This document shows positions 54,444 through 62,888 of a DNA stretch of 64,000 nt, in pieces. The notes under the pieces were generated by a model. That model searched no databases. It was given only the letters and a program-made list of their open reading frames with translations, and was not told the DNA's origin. Made by a program: the position numbers and the translations under genes. Location of the stretch: assembly GCF_900142565.1 (NCBI RefSeq), contig NZ_FRBH01000001.1, positions 186,001 through 250,000 on the forward strand, in the 5' to 3' direction. The DNA comes from Chishuiella changwenlii. Its GTDB lineage: Bacteria > Bacteroidota > Bacteroidia > Flavobacteriales > Weeksellaceae. The number at the start of each line of letters is the position of its first letter. Position 1 is the stretch's first letter.

Positions 54444-54476
54444 ATTGAATATACAAATCTGAATTGATTATTTTTG
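54444..54476 (+). promoter_or_regulatory. Promoter of tadA
   Basis: A -7 element tatttttg (TAnnTTTG) at 54469-54476 and attg at 54444-54447 as a possible -33, 21 bp apart. It overlaps the TTG at 54474, which argues against translation from there. Confidence 0.55.
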
Positions 54477-54494
54477 TTTTTTATTTTACATATC

Positions 54495-54935
54495 ATGGAG
54501 AACTTATTTACAGACGAATATTTTATGCGAATTGCCTTAAAAGAGGCGGATACAGCTTATGAAAGAGATGAGATTCCTGTAGGGGCTATTGTGGTATGTA
54601 ACAATAAAATTATTGCTAAAGCACATAATCTAACAGAAACATTAACAGATGTTACAGCACATGCAGAAATGCAAGCTATTACTTCTGCTGCAAATTACTT
54701 AGGAGGTAAATATTTACAAGATTGTACACTTTATGTAACATTAGAACCATGTGTAATGTGTGGTGGTGCCTTATATTGGAGTCAAATATCTAAAGTTGTA
54801 TATGGTGCATCAGACGAAAAAAGAGGATTTAAAAGTAAAATAGGAGAATTACATCCAAAAACTCAAATTATTTCTGGTGTTTTAGAAAATGAATGTAGTG
54901 AATTAATGAAAAGCTTTTTCTTAAGTAAGCGCTAA
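54495..54935 (+). CDS. tadA: tRNA-adenosine deaminase (TadA-like nucleoside deaminase)
   Basis: 146 residues from ATG 54495 (MENLFTDEYFMRIALKEADT). Zinc deaminase motifs are TAHAEMQAI (His and catalytic Glu) and LEPCVMCGGAL (two Cys ligands). IPVGAIVV and KSKIGELHPK match TadA, which makes inosine at the wobble base of tRNA-Arg. Its stop codon overlaps the stop of the convergent hydrolase gene (shared bases 54932-54935). Confidence 0.93.
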   Translation: MENLFTDEYFMRIALKEADTAYERDEIPVGAIVVCNNKIIAKAHNLTETLTDVTAHAEMQAITSAANYLGGKYLQDCTLYVTLEPCVMCGGALYWSQISKVVYGASDEKRGFKSKIGELHPKTQIISGVLENECSELMKSFFLSKR

Positions 54936-55678
54936 ATATTTTTCAAGATATTTAATACGTCATCAAAATGTTCTATATAAGCCATATGTCCACCATCAAA
55001 TTTATAAACATGTACATTTGGAGTTTCGGGAATGAGTGTTAAAAACAATTCTGGATTAACAGTTTCGTCATTCATTCCAACGATAATATAAATCCCTCCT
55101 TTAAAATCATATAAAATTGATGAACGATTAGGACGTTCTCTCATTCCTTTTAAAGCAGAACAAACTCCTTCAACAGGTGTTTTTAGAGCAATATTTTTAA
55201 CAAATTCTATTTCTTCTTTATATTTTTCTCTGTGATGTTTCGCAAATAAATTAGGTATACTTAAATTAACCAAACCTTTTAGATTTTTCTTTGCAGTTTC
55301 ACAAGCTTTTAATCGTTGTGCTTTTTTAGCATCATCATCTGGCAAAGTTGAAGAATTAATTAAAACTATATTATCTACTCTATTTGCATACAAATCTGCA
55401 ATTGCAGCTACTACATAACCTCCCATAGAGTGACCTATAAAAGTCGCTCTATCAATATTCAACTTATCTAAGACGGAAATGACTTCTTCTGTCATATAGT
55501 CTATTGTATTTATATCATGTAAATTTTCAGATTTCCCATGTCCAGGTAAATCAATTGTTATTATTTGATAATTATCTTTTAGCTTGTTAATCAAATTATT
55601 CCAAATTTCTAAACTCTCTAAAAACCCATGTAAAAAGACTAAAGTTTCACCTTTTCCAAAAAAATTATAATATAACAT
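54932..55678 (-). CDS. Alpha/beta hydrolase
   Basis: 248 residues. A typical small cytosolic alpha/beta hydrolase: oxyanion HGFLES, nucleophile elbow GHSMGGY (Ser near residue 82), and a late GGHMAYIEH with the catalytic His. The motifs do not separate esterases from other hydrolases of this fold. It converges on tadA with a 4-bp overlap of the stop codons, and starts about 50 bp from the divergent small-protein gene. Confidence 0.92.
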   Translation of the reverse strand: MLYYNFFGKGETLVFLHGFLESLEIWNNLINKLKDNYQIITIDLPGHGKSENLHDINTIDYMTEEVISVLDKLNIDRATFIGHSMGGYVVAAIADLYANRVDNIVLINSSTLPDDDAKKAQRLKACETAKKNLKGLVNLSIPNLFAKHHREKYKEEIEFVKNIALKTPVEGVCSALKGMRERPNRSSILYDFKGGIYIIVGMNDETVNPELFLTLIPETPNVHVYKFDGGHMAYIEHFDDVLNILKNI

Positions 55679-55727
55679 ACTAGTTTGGTTTAATTTTTGC
55701 TAATCAAATGTTTACAATTTTATTACA

Positions 55728-56057
55728 ATGAGGAGATATAGTCCTATCATCATATTATGCACTGCGATTGGATGCGCTTTTACCTTAAGTAGAGTGTACC
55801 AACCCCAACGTGACGCTCAACAAGAGCAAAAAAATTCGAATTCTGATAACAAAGATATTGCACTTTCTTCTATAAAAGAAAGCTTTAATAATCTTTTAAA
55901 TTTTGATGTAAGTCTAAGAAAGACAAAAAAAGAACATCACACTAAAAATTCTAATCAAACAAAGAACACTCAAATTACTTTTGATACTTTAAAAAAAGAT
56001 GATGTTAAATCTGCTCCTATATTAATGCTTGATGATTTAGTGAAAAAGAATTTTTAA
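55728..56057 (+). CDS. Small exported protein of unknown function
   Basis: 109 residues, not recognised. N-terminal hydrophobic segment (MRRYSPIIILCTAIGCAFTL) with a possible lipobox AIGC, then a Lys/Asn/Gln/Ser-rich, probably disordered body. No domain is evident. It is followed 67 bp later by a second exported protein on the same strand; both are envelope-localised and may be co-expressed. Confidence 0.6.
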   Translation: MRRYSPIIILCTAIGCAFTLSRVYQPQRDAQQEQKNSNSDNKDIALSSIKESFNNLLNFDVSLRKTKKEHHTKNSNQTKNTQITFDTLKKDDVKSAPILMLDDLVKKNF

Positions 56058-56124
56058 ATTCAACTAATCACTATTGTAGAGATAAACCTAAAATAATTAC
56101 ATTTACATCTTAATTTTCTGAAGC

Positions 56125-56709
56125 ATGAGATGGACTTTTATTATATTTACTTTAGCTTTATTTTTTTACAGTTGTGAAAATAAATCAACACCAACAATAT
56201 ACCCAAGTAAAATTGGAGTAGATAGTGCTTATCAGACTCTAGCTTTAAAAAACAAAAAAATTAAAGAAGAAAAAATTCCTCAGAAAAAAATACTTAAAAC
56301 AAAAGTAGCTTCTTTAAAAAAGCCTTCAACAAGTACTTCTGCAGTTACCACATCTGATAGAATTATACCATTTAGCAAAGATAATACGACACAAAATTTA
56401 GTTATTAGTTACGCAAAAGCAAATGCTGAAGTAACTAAAATAGCTAAACAAACAAATACATTTACTTTTGATTCAGATTCAGCTAAAAAAGTTTGGATAA
56501 AAATATCTGCTCAAGATTCAACAGCAAATATTAGAATTAATCATATAAAAGGACCTGGCGATACTATAAAAGGAGGACCATTTGGAAAAGAAACAATTTT
56601 TAATTTACCTGCGCGAGGAATTTATCAATTTTCTGTTTCTGAAAAACCTACAAATAAAAATCCTTATGCTGGTAAATATAAAGTTGAATTAAAACTTTTA
56701 TGGAAGTAA
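56125..56709 (+). CDS. Predicted lipoprotein of unknown function
   Basis: 194 residues. Signal MRWTFIIFTLALFFYSC with Cys17 as the probable lipidation site, a charged Lys/Thr/Ser-rich linker (about 20-85) and a C-terminal beta-rich module (TFTFDSDSAKKVWIKISAQD to KYKVELKLLWK) that resembles pre-peptidase-type or lectin-like sandwiches. This is a weak structural guess. It converges on the next gene with only 3 bp between stops. Confidence 0.65.
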   Translation: MRWTFIIFTLALFFYSCENKSTPTIYPSKIGVDSAYQTLALKNKKIKEEKIPQKKILKTKVASLKKPSTSTSAVTTSDRIIPFSKDNTTQNLVISYAKANAEVTKIAKQTNTFTFDSDSAKKVWIKISAQDSTANIRINHIKGPGDTIKGGPFGKETIFNLPARGIYQFSVSEKPTNKNPYAGKYKVELKLLWK

Positions 56710-56712
56710 ATC

Positions 56713-57318
56713 TTATTTATAATATAAAATATAGTTAAGAGAATAATTTCCAAATAATTCTTGTTTTGCCAAAATAGAGTTTTTTTGATTCTTGAATTGA
56801 ATAAATACATCTGATTTCTTTTTTGTTTTAATTAAATCAAAGTATCCATTTGCTTCAGCACAAAATAAATTATCATAACTAGATTCAATTCCTATTAAAT
56901 AATTGTTTTTATCAGACGATTCTATTGTGAAATTTACAGGGAAAACATATTTCCCATTATAGTTTTTATCTACAAGAAACCATTTATCATTTAAAAGGTT
57001 TTGACTCTCATTTCCTTTTTTTGATATAACTGGTTTAAAATAATATATTTCATTACAGAAGTTTTTATTTTTCCCTTTAGACTCAAACAAAAATTCTATT
57101 GCAACAATTTCTATTTCTTTCTTTTTTGGTAAATGCAAATTAGACAGTAACATCATTCCTCCGTTTGTATGATCTGTTAATCGTTCTATCTTATTAAATT
57201 TAGGACGAAACGTTTCATAATTTGAATATGAAGTTATTTGCACCTCATCTAATGAAATTGATAAGGTATCTTGAGCGAAGAGAGTTACTGAAAAAATAAA
57301 GAATAATATAAACTTCAT
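56713..57318 (-). CDS. Exported protein of unknown function
   Basis: 201 residues from ATG 57318 (MKFILFFIFSVTLFAQ), chosen for the signal peptide; an in-frame upstream start would overlap the terminator of the next gene. The mature protein is beta-rich with many Asn/Lys/Tyr residues (LPKKKEIEIVAIEFLFESKG). No family is recognised; probably periplasmic. Confidence 0.7.
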   Translation of the reverse strand: MKFILFFIFSVTLFAQDTLSISLDEVQITSYSNYETFRPKFNKIERLTDHTNGGMMLLSNLHLPKKKEIEIVAIEFLFESKGKNKNFCNEIYYFKPVISKKGNESQNLLNDKWFLVDKNYNGKYVFPVNFTIESSDKNNYLIGIESSYDNLFCAEANGYFDLIKTKKKSDVFIQFKNQKNSILAKQELFGNYSLNYILYYK

Positions 57319-57330
57319 TTTGTAAAAATA

Positions 57331-57358
57331 AAAAAGGTTGCCCACTTGGACAACCTTC
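57331..57358 (-). terminator. Terminator of the repeat lipoprotein gene
   Basis: Stem aaggttg...caacctt around cccacttgga. On the minus strand it is followed by a T-rich run. Confidence 0.8.
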
Positions 57359-57380
57359 TTTATATTAAGCTTCGCTTTGA

Positions 57381-57605
57381 TTAGTGAGCTGGAGCTGCTT
57401 CTGTTGTTGCTGGAGCTACTGCTGCAGAATCAACTGGAGTTACTGCTGCAGAATCAACTGGAGCTACTGCTGCAGAATCAACTACTGCTGTTGCAGAATC
57501 AACTACTGGTGCTTCTTCTACTGGTGCTTCTTCAGTTTTCTCTCCACAAGATACTGCTCCTAATGATAAAGCTGCTACTGCAACTACTGCGAAAAATTTT
57601 TTCAT
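57381..57605 (-). CDS. Small lipoprotein with VDSAAVxP tandem repeats
   Basis: 74 residues. Signal peptide MKKFFAVVAVAALSLGAVSC with lipidation Cys20, then an acidic stretch (GEKTEEAPVEEAP) and three to four repeats of VDSAAV(A/T)P, encoded by 24-bp tandem repeats at 57412-57483. The mature part is Ala/Val/Pro/Glu-rich, probably extended and surface- or periplasm-exposed. No enzymatic domain is present. The strong terminator and high-frequency codons hint at good expression. Copy number of the repeat may vary between strains. Confidence 0.8.
   Translation of the reverse strand: MKKFFAVVAVAALSLGAVSCGEKTEEAPVEEAPVVDSATAVVDSAAVAPVDSAAVTPVDSAAVAPATTEAAPAH
57412..57483. repeat. Three tandem 24-bp units inside the lipoprotein gene
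   Basis: Units at 57412, 57436 and 57460 (ggagctactgctgcagaatc aact) differ by one base, followed by a 21-bp partial unit. They encode the VDSAAVxP repeats in frame, so unit gain or loss would not break the gene. Confidence 0.92.
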
Positions 57606-57783
57606 CTTTTTAAATTTTATTGATTAATTGTTATTATTTAACAAGTCAAATCTAAGGTGATTTTAGCACTGATAATCAAAAAATAGTTGTAACTATTTTG
57701 TAAAACTGTTTTTATTTTACAAAATACATTAATACAATCACTTAACTTAAATAAATTCCGAAATTATGAAATATAAATACATA

Positions 57784-57813
57784 AAAAAACCTCAAAAATG
57801 AGGCTCTTTTTAT
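57784..57813 (-). terminator. Terminator of argH
   Basis: Short stem cctca/tgagg with loop aaaaa, followed on the minus strand by a long U-run. Confidence 0.75.
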
Positions 57814-57832
57814 TGTATTTTATATTGCATTA

Positions 57833-59134
57833 TTATTTTGCAACACTATTTTCTAATTTAAATTTTTCAATCTTATTAAAAATTAAATCTAATCGTAAAT
57901 TATGAACACTTCCTATGTGCGAAGTCTGGAATTCTTTATGTGGAATATAGGTACCATTTTCTACAGATAATCCTACTTCTCTATAAGCATCTCTAAATGG
58001 CGTTCCATTTTTAATTGCTTCATTAATATTCTCTACAGTATAAATAGGATCATATTTATCTTGATTCATATAATCATTCTTTATTTGAAGTTGCGGAATT
58101 GCAAATGTCAAAATATCAATAATATTATCAAACTGCATCATCGGTTCAAATAAAATTTCTTTCAAGATTTGATAATCACGATGGTAACCACTAGGTAGAT
58201 TATTTATTGTAATAATAATATCTGTTGGTACTGCTTGTATACGATTACAATGCGCTCTAGTTAATTCAAAAACATCTGGATTTTTCTTATGTGGCATAAT
58301 AGAAGAACCAGTTGTCATTTCGTTTGGTAATTTAACAAAACCTAAATCTTGAGAATTATATAAAACCAAATCATAAGACATTTTAGATAATGTTCCTGCA
58401 ATCATTGCCAAAGCTGTCGCAACAGATTTCTCTGTTTTACCTCTTAATATTTGAGCACCTACAGAAGAAACTAAAACTTCTGAAAAACCTAACTCTTGTG
58501 TAGTTTGTAAACGGTCGATTGGAAAACTTGTTCCAAAACCTGCACCAGAACCTAAAGGATTTTGATCTGAAATTTTATATGCAGCTTCAAAAAAATACAA
58601 ATCATTAAGTAAACTTTCTGCATAAGCCGAAAACCACATACCAAAACTACTTGGCATTGCTGCCTGAAAATGTGTGTAACCTGGCAACAAATGATTTTTA
58701 AATTCTTCTGCTTTCTGAAGAAATATTTCAATTAGGTTGATAATTTTTTGGGTAACTTGTTTTAAATATTCTTTTTCAAAAAGTTGAATCGCAACCAAAA
58801 CTTGATCGTTCCGAGAACGAGCTACATGAATTTTCTTTCCTGCATCTCCAGTCTTTTCTATTAAATAAGCTTCAATTTTAGAATGTACATCTTCAAAGCC
58901 TTCATCAACATTAAAATTATTATCTGCTATTAATAATAAAATTTCATCTAATGCTTGCTGTAAAGCGTCATTCTCTTCATTGGTAATTAACCCTGTTTTC
59001 GCTAACATATTTGCCTGAGCCTTAGAAGCCAATGCATCATGCTTTGCAAGATAGACATCTAATTCTCTATCCTTACCAATTGTAAATTTCTCGATTTTAT
59101 CATTAATGGTAAAACCTTTATCCCAAAGTTTCAT
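57833..59134 (-). CDS. argH: Argininosuccinate lyase
   Basis: A 433-residue fumarase/aspartase-superfamily enzyme that makes arginine and fumarate from argininosuccinate. ASL markers are HVARSRNDQV, PGYTHFQAAMPSSFG and the catalytic loop GSSIMPHKKNPDVFEL. Slightly short (usual 450-470) but all three conserved regions are complete. Single gene; its neighbours are not arginine genes. Confidence 0.95.
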   Translation of the reverse strand: MKLWDKGFTINDKIEKFTIGKDRELDVYLAKHDALASKAQANMLAKTGLITNEENDALQQALDEILLLIADNNFNVDEGFEDVHSKIEAYLIEKTGDAGKKIHVARSRNDQVLVAIQLFEKEYLKQVTQKIINLIEIFLQKAEEFKNHLLPGYTHFQAAMPSSFGMWFSAYAESLLNDLYFFEAAYKISDQNPLGSGAGFGTSFPIDRLQTTQELGFSEVLVSSVGAQILRGKTEKSVATALAMIAGTLSKMSYDLVLYNSQDLGFVKLPNEMTTGSSIMPHKKNPDVFELTRAHCNRIQAVPTDIIITINNLPSGYHRDYQILKEILFEPMMQFDNIIDILTFAIPQLQIKNDYMNQDKYDPIYTVENINEAIKNGTPFRDAYREVGLSVENGTYIPHKEFQTSHIGSVHNLRLDLIFNKIEKFKLENSVAK

Positions 59135-59840
59135 ATTTATGAATCATAAATTAAGGCGCAAATTTAATAAATTAATGTATAATATTTCACTAAATATTCA
59201 AAAATATTAATTTTAATGAATATTTATACAAATATAAATTATTTTAATCATTTTTGAGAAATCATTAAATGATTAATACTTATTTAGATGATTGATTATT
59301 GATTTTTCAGATTTTTAACTTAATAATTCAATTTCGTAAAAAAATATTAAAAAAATTATCAAGTTGACATTTTTAAGAACACTTATTTTTTAACTTATAT
59401 TTTTTAGATTTAATAATTTATGAAAGTGGAATTTAGGTCTTTTTTATAATTGTTCTAAATTATTAAACAATAACTAAAATATATCATACTTTGATGAAAA
59501 TTCATTACCATAAACGTAATTTTGTGAATAAACTTACAATTTAAATAAATTCATCGATTATGGCATTTCACAAAAATCAAACCAAAAGAAGGACTTAACG
59601 AAATCTCGGTACTATGATCCTTTTTGAAAACAAGTACCATAACGCCACTTCGAACAGTCAAATAAAATATTCTATCTGTACTTGAAAAGTTTCGAAACTA
59701 GAAATAAAACATACGTATTGTTTTGAAGTTTTAGAATGTTATAAAATGCAGATAACAATCATTAATATAAAGTATACAAGTTGACTAAAAAAAGTTTTAT
59801 ACACTTTTAAAACAACTTACTAATAAAAAAGATTACAACT
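59135..59840. other. Long AT-rich intergenic region and acnB leader
   Basis: About 700 bp between divergent argH and acnB. A promoter (59490-59524) would give a leader of roughly 310 bases before acnB. The leader holds a 12-codon ORF starting atggcatttcac at 59560, with sequence resembling the first codons of acnA, and a ggtact/agtacc stem at about 59607-59637. No longer gene is visible. Confidence 0.5.
59490..59524 (+). promoter_or_regulatory. Candidate promoter for acnB with long leader
   Basis: tttg at 59490-59493 and taattttg (TAnnTTTG) at 59517-59524, 23 bp apart, a good Bacteroidetes -33/-7 pair. It would start transcription about 310 bp before the acnB ATG. Confidence 0.5.
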
Positions 59841-62603
59841 ATGAGCCTTTACGAGGATTACATCAAAGAAATTGAAGAAAGAAAAAATGAAGGGCTTAAT
59901 CCTAAGCCAATAGATGGTGCAGAATTATTAAGCGAAATCATCGAACAAATTAAAGATTCAGATAATGCACACAGAGCAGAATCTTTAAAACTTTTTATAT
60001 ACAACACATTACCTGGTACAACTGCTGCTGCAGGAGTTAAAGCGAAATTTTTAAAAGAAATAATTTTAGGAGAAGCTACTGTAGCTGAAATTACTCCTAT
60101 TTATGCTTTTGAATTATTATCTCACATGAAAGGAGGACCTTCTATTGAAGTTCTTTTAGATTTAGCTTTAGGTAATGATATCGAAATTGCAAAACAAGCT
60201 GCTGCAGTTCTTAAAACACAAGTTTTCTTATACGAAGCAGATACTGATCGTTTAAAAGATGCTTACACAAGTGGTAACGAAATTGCTAAAGAAATCTTAG
60301 AAAGCTATGCTAAAGCAGAATTCTTTACAAAATTACCAGAAGCTCCAGAAGAAATTAAAGTTGTAACATACATTGCTGCTGAGGGTGATATTTCTACAGA
60401 TTTATTATCTCCAGGTAACCAAGCACACTCTCGTTCTGATCGTGAGTTACATGGAAAATGTATGATTACGCCAGAAGCACAAGCAGAAATTAAAGAATTA
60501 CAAGCTCAACATCCTGATGCAAGCGTTATGTTAATCGCTGAAAAAGGAACAATGGGAGTTGGTTCTTCTCGTATGTCTGGTGTTAACAATGTTGCTTTAT
60601 GGACAGGAAAACAAGCAAGTCCTTACATTCCTTTCGTAAACATTGCTCCTATTGTTGGTGGTACAAACGGAATTTCTCCAATTTTCTTAACAACTGTTGA
60701 TGTTACTGGTGGTATCGGTATCGATTTAAAAAACTGGAAAAAACAAGTTGATGAAAACGGTGAAGTTGTTCGTAACGAAAATGGAGATCCTATTTTAGAA
60801 GAAATTTATTCTGTTGCAACTGGAACAGTTTTAACAATTAATACGAAAACTCAAAAATTATACAATGGTGAAGAAGAGTTAATTGATATTTCAAGATCAT
60901 TAACTCCTCAAAAAATGGAATTCATCAAAGCTGGTGGTTCTTACGCTATCGTTTTTGGTAAAAAAATTCAAACATTTGCTGCTGAAACTTTAGGAGTTGA
61001 AGCTCCTGTAGTTTTTGCTCCATCAAAAGAAATTTCAAAAGAAGGACAAGGTTTAACAGCTGTTGAGAAAATCTTTAACAGAAATGCTGTTGGATCTACT
61101 CCAGGTAAAACTTTACATGCTGGTTCTGATGTACGTGTTAAAGTGAACATTGTAGGTTCTCAAGATACTACAGGTTTAATGACATCTCAAGAGTTAGAAG
61201 CAATGGCTGCTACAGTTATTTCTCCTACTGTTGATGGTGCATACCAATCAGGATGTCACACTGCATCTGTATGGGATAAAAAAGCACAAGCTAACATTCC
61301 TAAGTTAATGAAATTTATGAATGACTTTGGATTAATTACAGCTCGTGATCCTAAAGGAGAATATCATTCAATGACTGACGTTATTCACAAAGTTTTAAAT
61401 GATATTACAATTGACGAGTGGGCAATTATTATTGGTGGAGATTCACACACACGTATGTCTAAAGGTGTTGCTTTTGGTGCCGATTCTGGTACAGTTGCAT
61501 TAGCTTTAGCTACTGGAGAAGCTTCTATGCCAATTCCAGAATCTGTAAAAGTTACTTTTAAAGGAAGTATGAAAGAACACATGGATTTCCGTGATGTTGT
61601 TCATGCAACTCAATCTCAGATGTTAAAACAATTTGGAGGTGAAAACGTATTCCAAGGTCGTATTATCGAGGTTCATATTGGTACATTATTAGCTGATCAA
61701 GCTTTTACATTTACTGACTGGACTGCTGAGATGAAAGCGAAAGCTTCTATTTGTATTTCTCAAGATGAAACATTAATCCAATCATTAGAAATTGCAAAAT
61801 CTCGTATCCAAATCATGATTGATAAAGGAATGGAGAATAAAAACAATGTTCTTCACGGATTAATTGAAAAAGCTAACAAACGTATCGAAGAAATTAGATC
61901 TGGTGCTAAACCAGCTTTAACTCCAGATGATAATGCTAAATATTACGCAGAAGTTGTTATTGACCTTGATATTATTGAAGAGCCAATGATTGCTGATCCA
62001 GACGTAAACAATGCAGATGTTTCTAAACGTTATACACACGATACAATTAGAGATCTTACTTACTACGGAGGTGATAAGAAAGTTGATTTAGGTTTCGTAG
62101 GATCTTGTATGGTTCACAAAGACGATTTAAAAATTGTTTCTCAAATGTTGAAAAATGTTGAAAAACAAAACGGAGAAGTTAAATTCAACGCTCCATTAGT
62201 TGTTGCTGCACCTACTTACAATATCATCGACGAATTAAAAGCTGAAGGTGATTGGGATTTATTACAAAAATACTCAGGATTTGAGTTTAGTGATTTATTA
62301 CCTAAAAACACTGCTCGTACAGAATATGAAAACATTATGTACTTAGAGCGTCCTGGTTGTAACCTTTGTATGGGTAACCAAGAAAAAGCTGAAAAAGGAG
62401 ATACTGTAATGGCTACTTCTACTCGTTTATTCCAAGGACGTGTAGTAGAAGATAGAGATGGTAAAAAAGGTGAGTCTTTATTAGCTTCAACTCCAGTAGT
62501 TGTTCTTTCTGCAATCTTAGGTAGAATACCAAATATTGAAGAGTACAAAGCTGCTGTAGAAGGAATTAATTTAACAAAATTCACTCCTATTTCTACTAAA
62601 TAA
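59841..62603 (+). CDS. acnB: Aconitate hydratase B
   Basis: 920 residues. The AcnB architecture starts with HEAT-like helical repeats (about 1-160) followed by a swivel domain, then the catalytic core. Iron-sulfur cluster Cys are in VGSCMVHKDD and PGCNLCMGNQ. GDSHTRMSKGVAFGADSG is the active-site loop. It interconverts citrate and isocitrate in the TCA cycle and can act on 2-methylisocitrate. It is followed by a second aconitase gene. Confidence 0.97.
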   Translation: MSLYEDYIKEIEERKNEGLNPKPIDGAELLSEIIEQIKDSDNAHRAESLKLFIYNTLPGTTAAAGVKAKFLKEIILGEATVAEITPIYAFELLSHMKGGPSIEVLLDLALGNDIEIAKQAAAVLKTQVFLYEADTDRLKDAYTSGNEIAKEILESYAKAEFFTKLPEAPEEIKVVTYIAAEGDISTDLLSPGNQAHSRSDRELHGKCMITPEAQAEIKELQAQHPDASVMLIAEKGTMGVGSSRMSGVNNVALWTGKQASPYIPFVNIAPIVGGTNGISPIFLTTVDVTGGIGIDLKNWKKQVDENGEVVRNENGDPILEEIYSVATGTVLTINTKTQKLYNGEEELIDISRSLTPQKMEFIKAGGSYAIVFGKKIQTFAAETLGVEAPVVFAPSKEISKEGQGLTAVEKIFNRNAVGSTPGKTLHAGSDVRVKVNIVGSQDTTGLMTSQELEAMAATVISPTVDGAYQSGCHTASVWDKKAQANIPKLMKFMNDFGLITARDPKGEYHSMTDVIHKVLNDITIDEWAIIIGGDSHTRMSKGVAFGADSGTVALALATGEASMPIPESVKVTFKGSMKEHMDFRDVVHATQSQMLKQFGGENVFQGRIIEVHIGTLLADQAFTFTDWTAEMKAKASICISQDETLIQSLEIAKSRIQIMIDKGMENKNNVLHGLIEKANKRIEEIRSGAKPALTPDDNAKYYAEVVIDLDIIEEPMIADPDVNNADVSKRYTHDTIRDLTYYGGDKKVDLGFVGSCMVHKDDLKIVSQMLKNVEKQNGEVKFNAPLVVAAPTYNIIDELKAEGDWDLLQKYSGFEFSDLLPKNTARTEYENIMYLERPGCNLCMGNQEKAEKGDTVMATSTRLFQGRVVEDRDGKKGESLLASTPVVVLSAILGRIPNIEEYKAAVEGINLTKFTPISTK

Positions 62604-62628
62604 TCAAGAATTAAAATTGATATAATAC

Positions 62629-62660
62629 AAGAGCGTATCCAACTTATGGATACGCTCTTT
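62629..62660 (+). terminator. Terminator of acnB
   Basis: A 13-bp stem aagagcgtatcca/tggatacgctctt with a 5-base loop, then tttttta. Confidence 0.9.
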
Positions 62661-62888
62661 TTTATTGAGGAATTTCTAATTTATATTTAAAATGTAAAAA
62701 AAGATTATAAGATGAGTATTTCTTAATTCTTAACCTCTAACTTTTAATTAGAAAATTAAATCAATATACGTTAGATAGAATCGTTTTAAATTGGGAAACT
62801 TTAAACTAAATTTCACACAATGGCATGATAAAAGTAGTAAATTGTAGTATAGATTTTTACTAATAAAATTGAATTTAAATTAATTATT

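Noticed and set aside
57338-57613. 91-aa Leu/Gln-rich ORF on the plus strand
   Set aside because: It is the antisense of the Ala/Val repeat lipoprotein; the leucine richness is a by-product of the repeat on the other strand.
59560-59598. 12-codon ORF as an independent gene
   Set aside because: Too short and without supporting evidence; kept only as an observation in the acnB leader.
62216-62584. 122-aa minus-strand ORF over acnB
   Set aside because: Antisense to conserved aconitase coding sequence including its cluster cysteines; no family features.
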